64,000 nucleotides of DNA from positions 21,173 to 85,172 of the forward strand of contig NZ_MLFR01000028.1 of the NCBI RefSeq assembly GCF_002095475.1, given 5' to 3'. This document shows positions 33,037 through 41,704 of the stretch, in pieces. The position numbers and the translations under genes are program-made. This stretch comes from Pantoea rwandensis. Its GTDB lineage: Bacteria > Pseudomonadota > Gammaproteobacteria > Enterobacterales > Enterobacteriaceae. Every line of letters starts with the position of its first letter. The first letter of the stretch is position 1. The notes below the pieces were generated by a model. It had not been told where the DNA came from and ran no database searches. It worked only from the letters and a program-made list of their open reading frames with translations.

Positions 33037-34182
33037 TCATGACTTCTCTTCAGGCAAAAACAGTTCCAGCAGCGAATTCAGGAAGAGTTTCCCTTTCTCG
33101 GTGATTTGCCACTGTTCTGCTGTTTCATCCACGTAACCCGCGGCAATCGCTTCGTCTAGCTGCGTACGAATCACGGCTTCATCCAGCCCGGTATAGCGAA
33201 GGAAATCAGCGCGTGGAGCGGCCTCCAACAGGCGGAAGCGGTTCATAAAGAATTCGAACGGCTTGTCGTGATCCTCAACTTCATGCTGCTTATCGAGGTA
33301 GTTGCCTTTCATGAAACCGCGCGGATGGCGTGTTTTCACCGTACGCACAATACGGCCATCCGGTTGCGTCAGCTTGCCGTGGGCGCCACACCCAATACCG
33401 AGGTAATCACCGAAACGCCAGTAGTTGAGATTATGCTCGCAGCGATAGCCCGGCTTAGCGTAGGCCGAGGTTTCATACTGCTGATAACCGGCGGCGCTGA
33501 GCAACTGGTGACCCTGTTCGAAGATATCCCACAGCGCGTCGTCATCCGGTAACACCGGCGGGCGCGAGCTAAACAGCGTGTTGGGTTCAATCGTCAGTTG
33601 ATACCACGACAGATGCGGTGGATTGAGCGCAATCGCCTGGCGTAAATCGTCCAGCGCTTCTTCCAGCGACTGATCCGGTAAACCGTGCATCAGATCGAGG
33701 TTAAAGCTGCGCAGGCCAAGGCCTTCGGCCAAATGTGCCGCGCGTTTGGCTTCTTCTGGCCCATGAATACGACCGAGGCGCTCAAGCTTTTGCGGACTGA
33801 AACTCTGCACGCCAATCGAAATACGATTAATACCGGCTTTCTGATAGGCACTGAAGCGGTCAGCTTCCACGGTGCCGGGGTTGGCTTCCATGGTGATTTC
33901 CGCACCAGCCGCCAGCGGCAAGCGTGCACGCACGCCGTCCATCAGCATCTGCATGGCATTGCTGCTCAGCAGGCTCGGCGTGCCACCACCAATAAAGATA
34001 GTGCGCACTTCACGTCCTGCGGTGAGCGGTAAATCCTGTTCAAGATCGTTGAGCAGGTGCTGCACATACTCGATATGCGGCACTTCTCCCTTCAAGGCGT
34101 GCGAGTTGAAATCACAATAGGGACACTTCTGCACACACCATGGGATATGGATGTAGAGACTTAGCGGTGGTAACTCAGGCAT
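33037..34182 (-). CDS. hemW: Radical SAM haem chaperone HemW (YggW)
   Basis: A 381-aa radical-SAM protein related to HemN but acting as a haem chaperone. The cluster motif CVQKCPYC (Cys16, Cys20, Cys23) follows LYIHIPW, and GGGTPSLL and ITMEANPGT are conserved. It overlaps rdgB by eight bases. Older annotation calls it an oxygen-independent coproporphyrinogen III oxidase-like protein. Confidence 0.95.
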   Translation of the reverse strand: MPELPPLSLYIHIPWCVQKCPYCDFNSHALKGEVPHIEYVQHLLNDLEQDLPLTAGREVRTIFIGGGTPSLLSSNAMQMLMDGVRARLPLAAGAEITMEANPGTVEADRFSAYQKAGINRISIGVQSFSPQKLERLGRIHGPEEAKRAAHLAEGLGLRSFNLDLMHGLPDQSLEEALDDLRQAIALNPPHLSWYQLTIEPNTLFSSRPPVLPDDDALWDIFEQGHQLLSAAGYQQYETSAYAKPGYRCEHNLNYWRFGDYLGIGCGAHGKLTQPDGRIVRTVKTRHPRGFMKGNYLDKQHEVEDHDKPFEFFMNRFRLLEAAPRADFLRYTGLDEAVIRTQLDEAIAAGYVDETAEQWQITEKGKLFLNSLLELFLPEEKS

Positions 34183-34768
34183 TGCGCATCGCTTCCAACA
34201 ACAGCGTCAATGCTTTGCCACGGTGAGAAACGGCGCGCTTTTCATCTTTACTCAGCTCGCCCGCGGTTTTACCCAGCTCAGGAACATAGAAGATAGGATC
34301 GTAGCCGAAGCCGCCTTGGCCTGCCGCCGCGCGCGTGATTTCCCCCTCCCAGCTACCGTGGAACACCAACGGAACCGGATCTTCTGCATGACGAACGTAG
34401 ACCAGCACGCAGTGGAATTGTGCCTGGCGCTGACCGTCTGGCACATTTTCCAGCGCGACTAACAGCTTATCGAGATTCTGCTGATCGCTGGCGTCAAGGC
34501 CAGCATAGCGCGCCGAGTATATGCCCGGCGCGCCACCGAGTGCATCCACTGCCAGACCCGAGTCATCGGCAATGGCCGGTAAGCCGGTGATCTGCGCCGC
34601 ATGACGCGCTTTGAGGATGGCGTTTTCAATAAAGGTCAGGCCGGTCTCTTCGGCTGACTCAACGCCCAGTTCGGTTTGCGCCACGATATCAAGGCCGAAA
34701 GCCGCTAACAGATCGGCCAGTTCACGAACTTTGCCCGGGTTACCGGTGGCGAGAACAACTTTTTGCAT
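34175..34768 (-). CDS. rdgB: dITP/XTP pyrophosphatase RdgB
   Basis: A 197-aa house-cleaning enzyme that hydrolyses dITP and XTP. VLATGNPGKVRELADLL at the N-terminus, IADDSGLAVDALGGAPGIYSAR in the middle and FGYDPIFYVPELGKT are the Ham1 signatures. It is coupled to hemW by overlap. E. coli has yggU between yggT and rdgB; here only 20 bases separate them. Confidence 0.96.
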   Translation of the reverse strand: MQKVVLATGNPGKVRELADLLAAFGLDIVAQTELGVESAEETGLTFIENAILKARHAAQITGLPAIADDSGLAVDALGGAPGIYSARYAGLDASDQQNLDKLLVALENVPDGQRQAQFHCVLVYVRHAEDPVPLVFHGSWEGEITRAAAGQGGFGYDPIFYVPELGKTAGELSKDEKRAVSHRGKALTLLLEAMRNA

Positions 34769-34788
34769 AACAGTTCCAGATTAACGAA

Positions 34789-35343
34789 TTAGAGCAGGTA
34801 CCAGAGACCTGGGAACAGGTCCATGCCGAGGAAATTCAGCGCGTACAGCACCAGAATCACAATCATGGCAGAGAAATCGATGCCGCCCATGGCAGGCAGA
34901 ATACGGCGAATCGGAGCCATCAGCGGTTCAGTCAGTTGGATTAACACGTAGTCAATCGGACCGCGACCTTGGCTGATCCAGCTCATCAGTGAGCGAATGA
35001 TGATCACCCAGAACACCAGATAACCGGCAGATTTTAACAACGACAGCAGCCCCACCAGCAGGTTGGTTGGGTCCACAGAGAATACGCCGACCTGAATCAG
35101 TAGCAGCACGGGATACTTCAAGGTCGTTAGCACAAACGCCAGCACCAGCGAGGCGGTATCAATCGGGCCCAGCGCAGGCAATATGCGACGCAGCGGCTTA
35201 ATGATTGGCTGAGTAATCTTCACCACGAACTGTGACAGCGGGTTGTAGAAGTCACAGCGTGCCCACTGCATCCAGATGCGCAGCAGCAATACCATCACGT
35301 ACAGGTCGATCAGCGTTTTGACTAAAAACGTCATTGTTAACAT
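34789..35343 (-). CDS. yggT: YggT family membrane protein
   Basis: A 184-aa protein with two YggT repeats, each with two membrane helices: RIWMQWARCDFYNPLSQFVVKITQPIIKPLRR and the second-half MSWISQGRGPIDYVLIQLTEPLMAPIRRILPAMGG as recognisable blocks. The role in E. coli is unclear (osmotic tolerance has been suggested). ATG 35343 with GAGG seven bases upstream is preferred over the TTG at 35355 because it matches the E. coli start. Confidence 0.93.
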   Translation of the reverse strand: MLTMTFLVKTLIDLYVMVLLLRIWMQWARCDFYNPLSQFVVKITQPIIKPLRRILPALGPIDTASLVLAFVLTTLKYPVLLLIQVGVFSVDPTNLLVGLLSLLKSAGYLVFWVIIIRSLMSWISQGRGPIDYVLIQLTEPLMAPIRRILPAMGGIDFSAMIVILVLYALNFLGMDLFPGLWYLL

Positions 35344-35355
35344 GAGGTTCCTCAA

Positions 35356-36063
35356 TTATTGTTGTGAAGGTCGCGCATAATCCCGCGCGCCAAAAACGGC
35401 GGTGCCAATTCGCACCATGGTGCTGCCAGCGGCGATTGCCGCATCCATGTCGTCGCTCATTCCCAGTGAAAGCGTATCGACCTCGGGGTAATCCTGTTTT
35501 AGGGCGTTAAACGCGCTCGCCATCTGCTGGCAGACCGCCAGCTGTCGATCATAATCCGCTTCCGGTGCTGGGATAGCCATCAACCCGCGCAGGCGCAAAC
35601 GCGGCAATGCGGCAATCTGTTGAGCCAACTCTGGAATGGCCTCCAGCATGATGCCAGATTTGCTGTTCTCGTCACTGATATTTACCTGAATTAACACGTT
35701 CAGTGGCGGCAGCGCGTCTGGGCGCTGATCATTCAGACGTTGCGCAATGCGCTGGCGATCAACGGTGTGACACCAGGCAAAATTCTCCGCCACCAGGCGA
35801 CTTTTGTTGGATTGTAACGGCCCAATAAAGTGCCATTGCAGTTCAGGATGTGCGGCCAGCTCTGCCACTTTTTCAACCCCTTCCTGCACGTAATTTTCAC
35901 CGAATGCCTGCTGTCCGGCGGCAATCGCTTCTGCGACTGCGCTCGCAGGTTTGGTTTTGCTCACGGCAAGCAGGGTAATTTCTTCTGGCGCGCGGCCGCA
36001 ACGTGCGGCAGCAGCGGCGATGCGTTCACGCACTTGCAGTAAGTTGAGCTCAATGGAAGTCAT
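35356..36063 (-). CDS. yggS: Pyridoxal phosphate homeostasis protein YggS (PLPBP)
   Basis: A 235-aa PLP-binding TIM-barrel protein without known enzyme activity, required for vitamin B6 and amino acid homeostasis. The PLP lysine is in LLAVSKTKPA, and FGENYVQEG, WHFIGPLQSNK, SMGMSDD-type block (here SLGMSDDMDAAI) and GTAVFGARDY are conserved. It is cotranscribed with yggT, and is divergent from yggR. Confidence 0.96.
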   Translation of the reverse strand: MTSIELNLLQVRERIAAAAARCGRAPEEITLLAVSKTKPASAVAEAIAAGQQAFGENYVQEGVEKVAELAAHPELQWHFIGPLQSNKSRLVAENFAWCHTVDRQRIAQRLNDQRPDALPPLNVLIQVNISDENSKSGIMLEAIPELAQQIAALPRLRLRGLMAIPAPEADYDRQLAVCQQMASAFNALKQDYPEVDTLSLGMSDDMDAAIAAGSTMVRIGTAVFGARDYARPSQQ

Positions 36064-36079
36064 AGTCAGGAGAAGTTAA

Positions 36080-37075
36080 ATGGATTTGGATGAAGTTGTG
36101 GCCCTTAGTGTAAAGCATAACGCCGCCGATCTGCACCTTTGCAGCGGACATTTGCCGCACTGGCGTTGTCATGGCGTGCTGGCGCCGATTCCACAGCAAA
36201 ACGTTCTGGAAGGAGAGTGGCTGGAAGCCTTTATTCAGCAGCGGTTAAACCAGGTCCAGCAGGCAGAGCTGGAGGAGAGTGGGCACGTGGATTTTGCGCT
36301 CACGCTGCCAAGCGGCGTGCGGCTGCGTGCAAACCTGTTTATGCAACGCCATGGCTTGTCGCTGGCGCTGAGGCTGGTTGCCAGCCAGGCCCCGGATCTC
36401 ACCAGCCTGCGGTTACCGGATGTAATGGCATCCCTGATGCAGCTTGAAGAAGGGCTGATCTTAATCACCGGTGCCACGGGCAGCGGTAAATCCACGACGC
36501 TGGCGGCACTGGTGGATAACCTCAACCGCGAGCAGGCGCGCCATATCATTACGCTGGAAGATCCGATCGAGTTTGTGCATCACAGTCAGCGATCGCTGAT
36601 TCAGCAACGGGAAGTGGGCGTACACGCGGCTTCATTCCAACATGGCTTGAAGGCGGCGCTACGCGAAGACCCCGATGTGATTCTGCTGGGAGAGTTGCGA
36701 GACAGTGAGACGATTCGGCTCGCGCTCACTGCCGCAGAAACCGGTCATCTGGTGATGGCAACCCTGCATACGCGCGGCGCTACGCAGGCGGTGGATCGCT
36801 TGGTGGATGTGTTTCCCGCTGAAGAGAAGAACCTGGTGCGCACTCAACTGGCGGGGAGTTTGAAAGCAGTGCTGGCGCAGCGACTGGTGCCCGCAAAAGC
36901 AGGCGGCCGAGTGGGATTGTTTGAAGTGCTAGTGGCGACGCCAGCGGTGGTCAATTTGATTCGCGAAGGAAAGATGCATCAATTGCCTGGCGTGTTACAA
37001 ACCGGCGCACAGGCAGGCATGCAGACCTTCACGCAGAGCGAGCAGGCGCGGCGAATGGCGGGATTGATTGAGTAA
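36080..37075 (+). CDS. yggR: PilT/PilU-like retraction ATPase homologue YggR
   Basis: A 331-aa GspE/PilT-superfamily ATPase. Walker A is ITGATGSGKSTTLA, the Asp box is HIITLEDPIE, Walker B is DPDVILLGELRD, and the His box is TGHLVMATLHTR. It lacks other pilus genes nearby, as in E. coli, where its partner machinery is unclear. AGGAGA precedes the ATG. Confidence 0.93.
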   Translation: MDLDEVVALSVKHNAADLHLCSGHLPHWRCHGVLAPIPQQNVLEGEWLEAFIQQRLNQVQQAELEESGHVDFALTLPSGVRLRANLFMQRHGLSLALRLVASQAPDLTSLRLPDVMASLMQLEEGLILITGATGSGKSTTLAALVDNLNREQARHIITLEDPIEFVHHSQRSLIQQREVGVHAASFQHGLKAALREDPDVILLGELRDSETIRLALTAAETGHLVMATLHTRGATQAVDRLVDVFPAEEKNLVRTQLAGSLKAVLAQRLVPAKAGGRVGLFEVLVATPAVVNLIREGKMHQLPGVLQTGAQAGMQTFTQSEQARRMAGLIE

Positions 37076-37081
37076 CCGACT

Positions 37082-37106
37082 GCAGCGGCGCGATTTATCG
37101 CGCGCC
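37082..37106 (+). repeat. REP-like palindrome, GCGCGAT subtype, between yggR and ruvX
   Basis: GCAG foot, then CGGCGCGAT-TT-ATCGCGCG. It lies seven bases after the yggR stop, between two convergent genes. Confidence 0.65.
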
Positions 37107-37198
37107 TCGAAAGTGGCTGCGCAACTGACAAATGCGCAATTGGTTGCACCGCTACCGTTCAGCAAGGGGCATCACGCGGGATGCTAGATCGACTTAAA

Positions 37199-37615
37199 TT
37201 AATGCGTATCGAACCAATCTTCGAGAATGATCACCGCCGATTGCGAATCGACCTGGCCTTTTTGTAGCGCACGAAAGCCGCCGCGTTCGAACAGGTCGGC
37301 ACGGGCCTCAACGGTACTCAAACGCTCATCCTGCAACTCAACGCGTACGCCAAATCGGCCATGTATACGATTGGCAAACTTACGGGCACGGTCGGTTAAC
37401 GGCTGTTCGGTGCCGTCCATATTCAGCGGCAAGCCCACCACCACATAATCTGGTTGCCACTCTTTCAGCAGCTTCTCGATCAGTTTCCAGTCGGGCGAGC
37501 CGTCCTGCGCTTTCAACGCAGTGAGTGCACGAGCCGTGCCGGTCAGCTGTTGGCCGACGGCCACGCCGATACTTTTAGTGCCGAAATCAAATCCCAGCAA
37601 GGTTTCACTGGCCAT
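37199..37615 (-). CDS. ruvX: RuvX/YqgF Holliday-junction-resolvase-like protein, 16S rRNA processing
   Basis: A 138-aa RNase H-like protein, equal in size to E. coli YqgF, implicated in pre-16S rRNA 5'-end processing. LLGFDFGTKSIGVAVGQ has the catalytic Asp, and VVGLPLNMDG, VELQDERLSTVEA and the final SQSAVIILEDW motif carry the others. It overlaps the yqgE stop codon by one base. Confidence 0.96.
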   Translation of the reverse strand: MASETLLGFDFGTKSIGVAVGQQLTGTARALTALKAQDGSPDWKLIEKLLKEWQPDYVVVGLPLNMDGTEQPLTDRARKFANRIHGRFGVRVELQDERLSTVEARADLFERGGFRALQKGQVDSQSAVIILEDWFDTH

Positions 37616-38178
37616 CAGGCGTGTCCTGCATCGCTGGTCATGTTATGGATATCGACACCCATGCTGCGTGCGGCTTCGCGCCAGCGTTCGGCAATAGGCG
37701 TGTGGAACAGAATATTGGTATTGGCGGGCGTGGTCAGCCAGGCGTTTTCCAGTAATTCATTTTCCAGCTGATCTTTTTCCCAGGCGCAGTAACCCAGCGC
37801 CACCAGCACGTTTTCCGGCTGTGAGGCAGTACCGATCGCTTCCAGCACATCGCGTGATGTGGTGATCACGGTATTGTCGGAAATACGGATGCTGGAGGAG
37901 TAAACTTTCTGCGCAGAGTGCAAGATAAAACCACGATCTTCCGCCAGCGGGCCACCCGAGTAAACCGGCTTATCCAGTTTGATGGTGGGATCGCGATCGG
38001 TAGCGCTAATTTTAAGCTTCTTCAGAATACCTTCGACGGTTAAATTCTCCATCGGCTTATTCACAATCAAGCCCATGGCACCATCTTCATTGTGCTCGCA
38101 GATATACACCACCGAGCGTTTGAAGAGCGGATCCTGCAGCGACGGCATCGCAATCAAAAAATGGTGCTGTAAATTCAT
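37615..38178 (-). CDS. yqgE: YqgE/AlgH family protein
   Basis: A 187-aa protein identical in length to E. coli YqgE, function unknown. MNLQHHFLIAMPSLQDPLFKRSVV at the start, CEHNEDGAMGLIVNKP, GGPLAEDRGFILH and ALGYCAWEKDQLE are conserved. The start at 38178 is set by comparison with E. coli; the upstream extension to 38220 is rejected. Coupled to ruvX. Confidence 0.95.
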   Translation of the reverse strand: MNLQHHFLIAMPSLQDPLFKRSVVYICEHNEDGAMGLIVNKPMENLTVEGILKKLKISATDRDPTIKLDKPVYSGGPLAEDRGFILHSAQKVYSSSIRISDNTVITTSRDVLEAIGTASQPENVLVALGYCAWEKDQLENELLENAWLTTPANTNILFHTPIAERWREAARSMGVDIHNMTSDAGHA

Positions 38179-38260
38179 TATCACTCGTGTTTCAAAAATT
38201 ACCGGCATGGCCAAAGCCACACCGGTTTTGGGTTCTTGCAGCGCTTACACGCCGCCGACA

Positions 38261-39205
38261 TCAGCCCAAACGTTTTTCAATGGCATCCATCAGCATGCCG
38301 GTGATTGAAATCGGGAAAGCAGCTTCGATTTCACGCACGCAGGTTGGGCTGGTAACGTTAACTTCGGTGAGTTTATCACCAATGATGTCCAGGCCGACAA
38401 AAATCAACCCTTTGGCTTTCAGCGTTGGGCCAACACGACGAGCAATTTCCCAGTCGCTATCGCTCAGCGGACGCGCTTCACCACGGCCACCTGCGGCCAG
38501 GTTGCCACGGGTTTCACCGCCTTGCGGAATACGCGCCAGGCAGTAAGGCACCGGTTCACCATCCACGACCAACACGCGTTTGTCGCCATCTTTAATCGCT
38601 GGCAGGTAGTTTTGTGCCATGCAGAAGTTCTGACCGTGGTTGGTCAGGGTTTCGGTGATCACACCAAAGTTAGGATCATCCTGCTTCACGCGGAAGATAG
38701 ATGCACCACCCATACCGTCCAGCGGCTTGAGGATCACGTCACCGTGCTCCTGCCAGAAGGCGCGCAGTTGCTCTTTGTTGCGGGTGACCAGCGTATCGGG
38801 TGTTAAATCAGCAAACCACGCGGTGTAGAGCTTTTCGTTACAGTCGCGCAAGCTCTGCGGTTTGTTCACAATCAACGTGCCTTGCTCTTCTGCGCGTTCC
38901 AGCAGGTAGGTTGCGTAGATGAACTCGGTATCAAATGGCGGATCTTTGCGCATCAGCACGACATTCAGATCGGCCAGTGGAATCACCTGCTCACTGCCGA
39001 ATTCATACCATTTGTCGTAGTTCTGCTCGACGCTCAGCAGGCGCGTGCGGGCATAGGTCACGCCACCGCGCAGGGAGAGATCGCTCATCTCCATGTAATG
39101 AATTTCGTAACCACGGCGCTGTGCTTCCAGCAACATGGCGAAGCTGGTGTCTTTTTTAATGTTGATGGACGAAATTGGGTCCATAACGATGCCAAGCTTG
39201 ATCAT
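38261..39205 (-). CDS. gshB: Glutathione synthetase
   Basis: A 314-aa ATP-grasp enzyme joining gamma-glutamylcysteine and glycine. MIKLGIVMDPISSINIKKDTSFAML is the family start; MRKDPPFDTEFIYATYLLE, KPLDGMGGASIFRV (ATP-grasp loop) and LDIIGDKLTEVNVTSPTC are conserved. The ATG at 39205 has GAGGAGAG upstream; the longer frame to 39253 is rejected. Confidence 0.96.
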   Translation of the reverse strand: MIKLGIVMDPISSINIKKDTSFAMLLEAQRRGYEIHYMEMSDLSLRGGVTYARTRLLSVEQNYDKWYEFGSEQVIPLADLNVVLMRKDPPFDTEFIYATYLLERAEEQGTLIVNKPQSLRDCNEKLYTAWFADLTPDTLVTRNKEQLRAFWQEHGDVILKPLDGMGGASIFRVKQDDPNFGVITETLTNHGQNFCMAQNYLPAIKDGDKRVLVVDGEPVPYCLARIPQGGETRGNLAAGGRGEARPLSDSDWEIARRVGPTLKAKGLIFVGLDIIGDKLTEVNVTSPTCVREIEAAFPISITGMLMDAIEKRLG

Positions 39206-39283
39206 TATTCTCTCCTCAAAGGGGGAATCAGCTTCCCGTTCCGTGTGTTGCACGTGCTTCTCTCTATAACCCGGAATTATCGC

Positions 39284-40015
39284 TTAACCGAGGTCACCAA
39301 ACCTCACCTGAAGTGCCGTAATGGCGGTGAGGGCGGTTGTTTCGGTGCGCAACACGCGCGGGCCGAGCAAAATATCAGTGAAACCTTGCTGTGCGGTCAT
39401 TGCTATTTCATCAGCAGACAAGCCGCCTTCTGGGCCAATCAGCAGACGAACACGTTCCACGGGTTGCGGCAGCGTATTAATACTCTGGCTGGCACGCGGA
39501 TGCAGATTCAGCTTCAGGCCGCTATCGGCTTCGGCACACCAGGCTTCCAGCGTCATCGCTTCGCGAATTTCCGGCACGCGATTACGGCCGCACTGTTCAC
39601 AGGCGGCAATCGCAATTTTCTGCCATTGCTGAATCTTCTTTGCCAGCCGTTCGGCATCCAGCTTTACGCCGCAGCGCTCAGAAAACAAGGGTGTAATCAC
39701 ATTCACACCGAGTTCGATCGATTTCTGAATCGTGAATTCCATTTTTTCACCCCGCGACATCACTTGTCCGAGGTGTAAATGTAGCGGGGATTCACGGTCA
39801 TCAGGCTGACTGGCAAGGATATTTACTTTTACACGCTTTTTATCGGCTTGGGTGATTTCGGCGCTAAAAGTCAGATTACTGCCATCAAACAGCTCAATGT
39901 GTTGACCCACGGTCATACGCAGCACGCGTCCGACGTGATTAGCGGCATCTTCATCAAGGAAGAATTCACGGTTAACGTCTAGGGTTTCGGGGTGATAAAT
40001 GCGAGGTATACGCAT
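39284..40015 (-). CDS. rsmE: 16S rRNA (uracil(1498)-N(3))-methyltransferase RsmE
   Basis: A 243-aa SPOUT-class methyltransferase, same length as in E. coli. MRIPRIYHPETL at the start, EDAANHVGRVLRMTVGQ, KKIQQWQKIAIAACEQCGRNRVPEI, and the SAM-binding knot LLIGPEGGLSADE and LGPRVLRTETTALTA are typical. AGGAA precedes ATG 40015. It is upstream of gshB in the conserved order. Confidence 0.96.
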   Translation of the reverse strand: MRIPRIYHPETLDVNREFFLDEDAANHVGRVLRMTVGQHIELFDGSNLTFSAEITQADKKRVKVNILASQPDDRESPLHLHLGQVMSRGEKMEFTIQKSIELGVNVITPLFSERCGVKLDAERLAKKIQQWQKIAIAACEQCGRNRVPEIREAMTLEAWCAEADSGLKLNLHPRASQSINTLPQPVERVRLLIGPEGGLSADEIAMTAQQGFTDILLGPRVLRTETTALTAITALQVRFGDLG

Positions 40016-40088
40016 GCGGTTCCTGCCAGCGTTATGCCGTGCCAACGGACACGGCGCAATCGAAAAAAGCTAGTTTAGGGTAGCGCTT

Positions 40089-40796
40089 TTAGCGCTGGCA
40101 AGCCTGTTGTACATAGGGATTGTGATTTCCTTGCACCTGCGCGATGCGATTGTCACGCTCACACTCCCATGCGGTGACCGGATATTGCTTGTTCCAGGCG
40201 GTAAATAGCTGGGTTTGCTGGCGTGACAAATTGAGATGATATTGATCGCGCATGTAGAAGTAGGTGCGGGCGATGGCGCCGCGAGCACGTTCCGGCGGCT
40301 GGGCCAGCTTCTGCTTAAAGTCGATCTTCATTGAGCACTGCCCGTATGGCTGATCGCCACCGTTCCACTGGCTGTACTGGAAGTTATTGCGGTCGCCGTT
40401 CACTTCACCAATCGCCGGCTGCAGGTTATGCAGGTCACTCTCAATGCGACGATAGTCGGCATCTTTACTGCAATTTTTACGTCCGCCGTTTTGCCAGCAC
40501 TGGCGCTGATGGCCGAACTCCCATGCGGGCATCACATGTTCCCACTCAATGCGTTCAGCTCGGTTGGCATTTTTACGAACGTTATAGCCGCAGCTGCTGA
40601 GATCAGGCACGCCTTTCTTGCCGTGCCAGCTGATTTTGCAGCCGCAGTAGAAGTCGGCCGGGGCATCGGCATTAATTTGTGCCGCGACGGTTTTTGCCTG
40701 CTGGAAATTGTTCTGATGATAATTCGAAAAACTCAGACTGAAGGCACTAAGGGGTGCCATTAATAAGGTGAGTAACAACAGCGTTTTGCGAGACAT
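40089..40796 (-). CDS. endA: Endonuclease I (periplasmic)
   Basis: A 235-aa secreted non-specific DNase. The signal peptide is MSRKTLLLLTLLMAPLSAFS. The catalytic region is RIEWEHVMPAWEFGHQRQCW followed by ESDLHNLQPAIGEVNGDRNN, as in E. coli EndA and Vibrio Vvn; eight Cys residues for structural disulfides are spread along the chain. Confidence 0.95.
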   Translation of the reverse strand: MSRKTLLLLTLLMAPLSAFSLSFSNYHQNNFQQAKTVAAQINADAPADFYCGCKISWHGKKGVPDLSSCGYNVRKNANRAERIEWEHVMPAWEFGHQRQCWQNGGRKNCSKDADYRRIESDLHNLQPAIGEVNGDRNNFQYSQWNGGDQPYGQCSMKIDFKQKLAQPPERARGAIARTYFYMRDQYHLNLSRQQTQLFTAWNKQYPVTAWECERDNRIAQVQGNHNPYVQQACQR

Positions 40797-40872
40797 ATTC
40801 CAAAATTGACCTGGTGCGGAAAAAGGCGGCAGGGTAACAGAATGGCAAGAGGGGGGATATCAGATTCGCGGA

Positions 40873-41385
40873 CTAACGTGCTGTGAATTCACCGGGTTGC
40901 AGTAGCGTGCCACAATGGACACAGCGATATTCGCTTTCACCGCGCTGCACGCGGTTATGGCGGCGTACCGTGAGCTGATGCTGCTGGCAGCGGCAGCGAT
41001 AGGGGAAGGTGTTACTGCGCACGGAGGCGATTTCAAACTGATGCGTGCGACGGGCGGGCACGCCCAGAACGCTTTCCATCATCCACTTCCACTCTTTACC
41101 GTGCGGCGGCACGCGACCAAAGGTTTTCCATACCAACAGATGTGCCAGTTCATGCGGCACCACTTCATCAATAAACGGCTGTTGGTTTTCCAGCAACAGC
41201 ACGGGATTCAGGCGAATTTCCCACTTCTCTAGCCAGGCCGTGCCAGCGGCGGTGCCGCGCTGCTGATAAACCAGCTTTGGCTCGTCATAGTGACGTTCCA
41301 GCTTGTCATTGGCGAGCTGCAAAAAATGGCGCAGAGAGCGCATCACGGCTTGTTGCAGGGCGATAGGAAGGCGAGGTGTTTTCAT
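40873..41385 (-). CDS. sprT: SprT family zinc metalloprotease-like protein
   Basis: A 170-aa SprT protein of unknown function in E. coli, related to the SprT-like domain of eukaryotic Spartan. The HExxH zinc motif is VPHELAHLL, and a C-terminal zinc ribbon is seen in YRCRCQQH and YRCVHCGTLL. The start at 41385 (MKTPRLPIALQQ) matches E. coli; the extension to 41457 runs through REP-like repeats and is rejected. Confidence 0.93.
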   Translation of the reverse strand: MKTPRLPIALQQAVMRSLRHFLQLANDKLERHYDEPKLVYQQRGTAAGTAWLEKWEIRLNPVLLLENQQPFIDEVVPHELAHLLVWKTFGRVPPHGKEWKWMMESVLGVPARRTHQFEIASVRSNTFPYRCRCQQHQLTVRRHNRVQRGESEYRCVHCGTLLQPGEFTAR

Positions 41386-41404
41386 GTTCGGCAGGATAAC
41401 CTGG

Positions 41405-41618
41405 TACGCATAAATGCGCATCCTACGAAAACCACACCGAACCCGTAGGGGCGCCATTTATGGCGCCCTCCAATGCCAGGAACGCATAAATGCGTCCCCT
41501 ACGAACTCTCACCCAATCCGTAGGGGCGCCATTTATGGCGCCCTCCAATGCCAGGAACGCATAAATGCGTCCCCTACGAACTCTCACCCAATCCGTAGGG
41601 GCGCCATTTATGGCGACC
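41405..41618. repeat. 75-bp tandem array of paired REP-like palindromes between sprT and galP
   Basis: Starts with one inverse copy (41407-41427, ACGCAT-AA-ATGCGCAT then CTAC), followed by two full 75-bp units (41443-41517 and 41518-41592), which look identical, and a partial third unit (41593-41618). Each unit contains a forward copy (GTAG plus GGCGCCAT-TT-ATGGCGCC) and an inverse copy (ACGCAT-AA-ATGCGT then CCCCTAC), separated by a short linker. This is the head-to-tail REP pair arrangement known as BIME. Confidence 0.88.
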
Positions 41619-41656
41619 GAAACGCGCTGGAGTGACAAGCATTACGTCATTGATAG

Positions 41657-41688
41657 CAAAAAAAAGGGCCACCTCGCGGCAGCCCTTG
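41657..41688 (-). terminator. Rho-independent terminator of galP
   Basis: On the minus strand AAGGGC, an inner CC-GCGA-GG hairpin, GCCCTT, then eight T. It lies about 20 bases after the galP stop codon. Confidence 0.85.
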
Positions 41689-41704
41689 TTCTCGTCTCTC
41701 AACC

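Noticed and set aside
41423..41638. Open frames inside the sprT-galP repeat array on both strands
   Set aside because: They are translations of the REP-like palindromes and repeat with the 75-bp unit; not genes.
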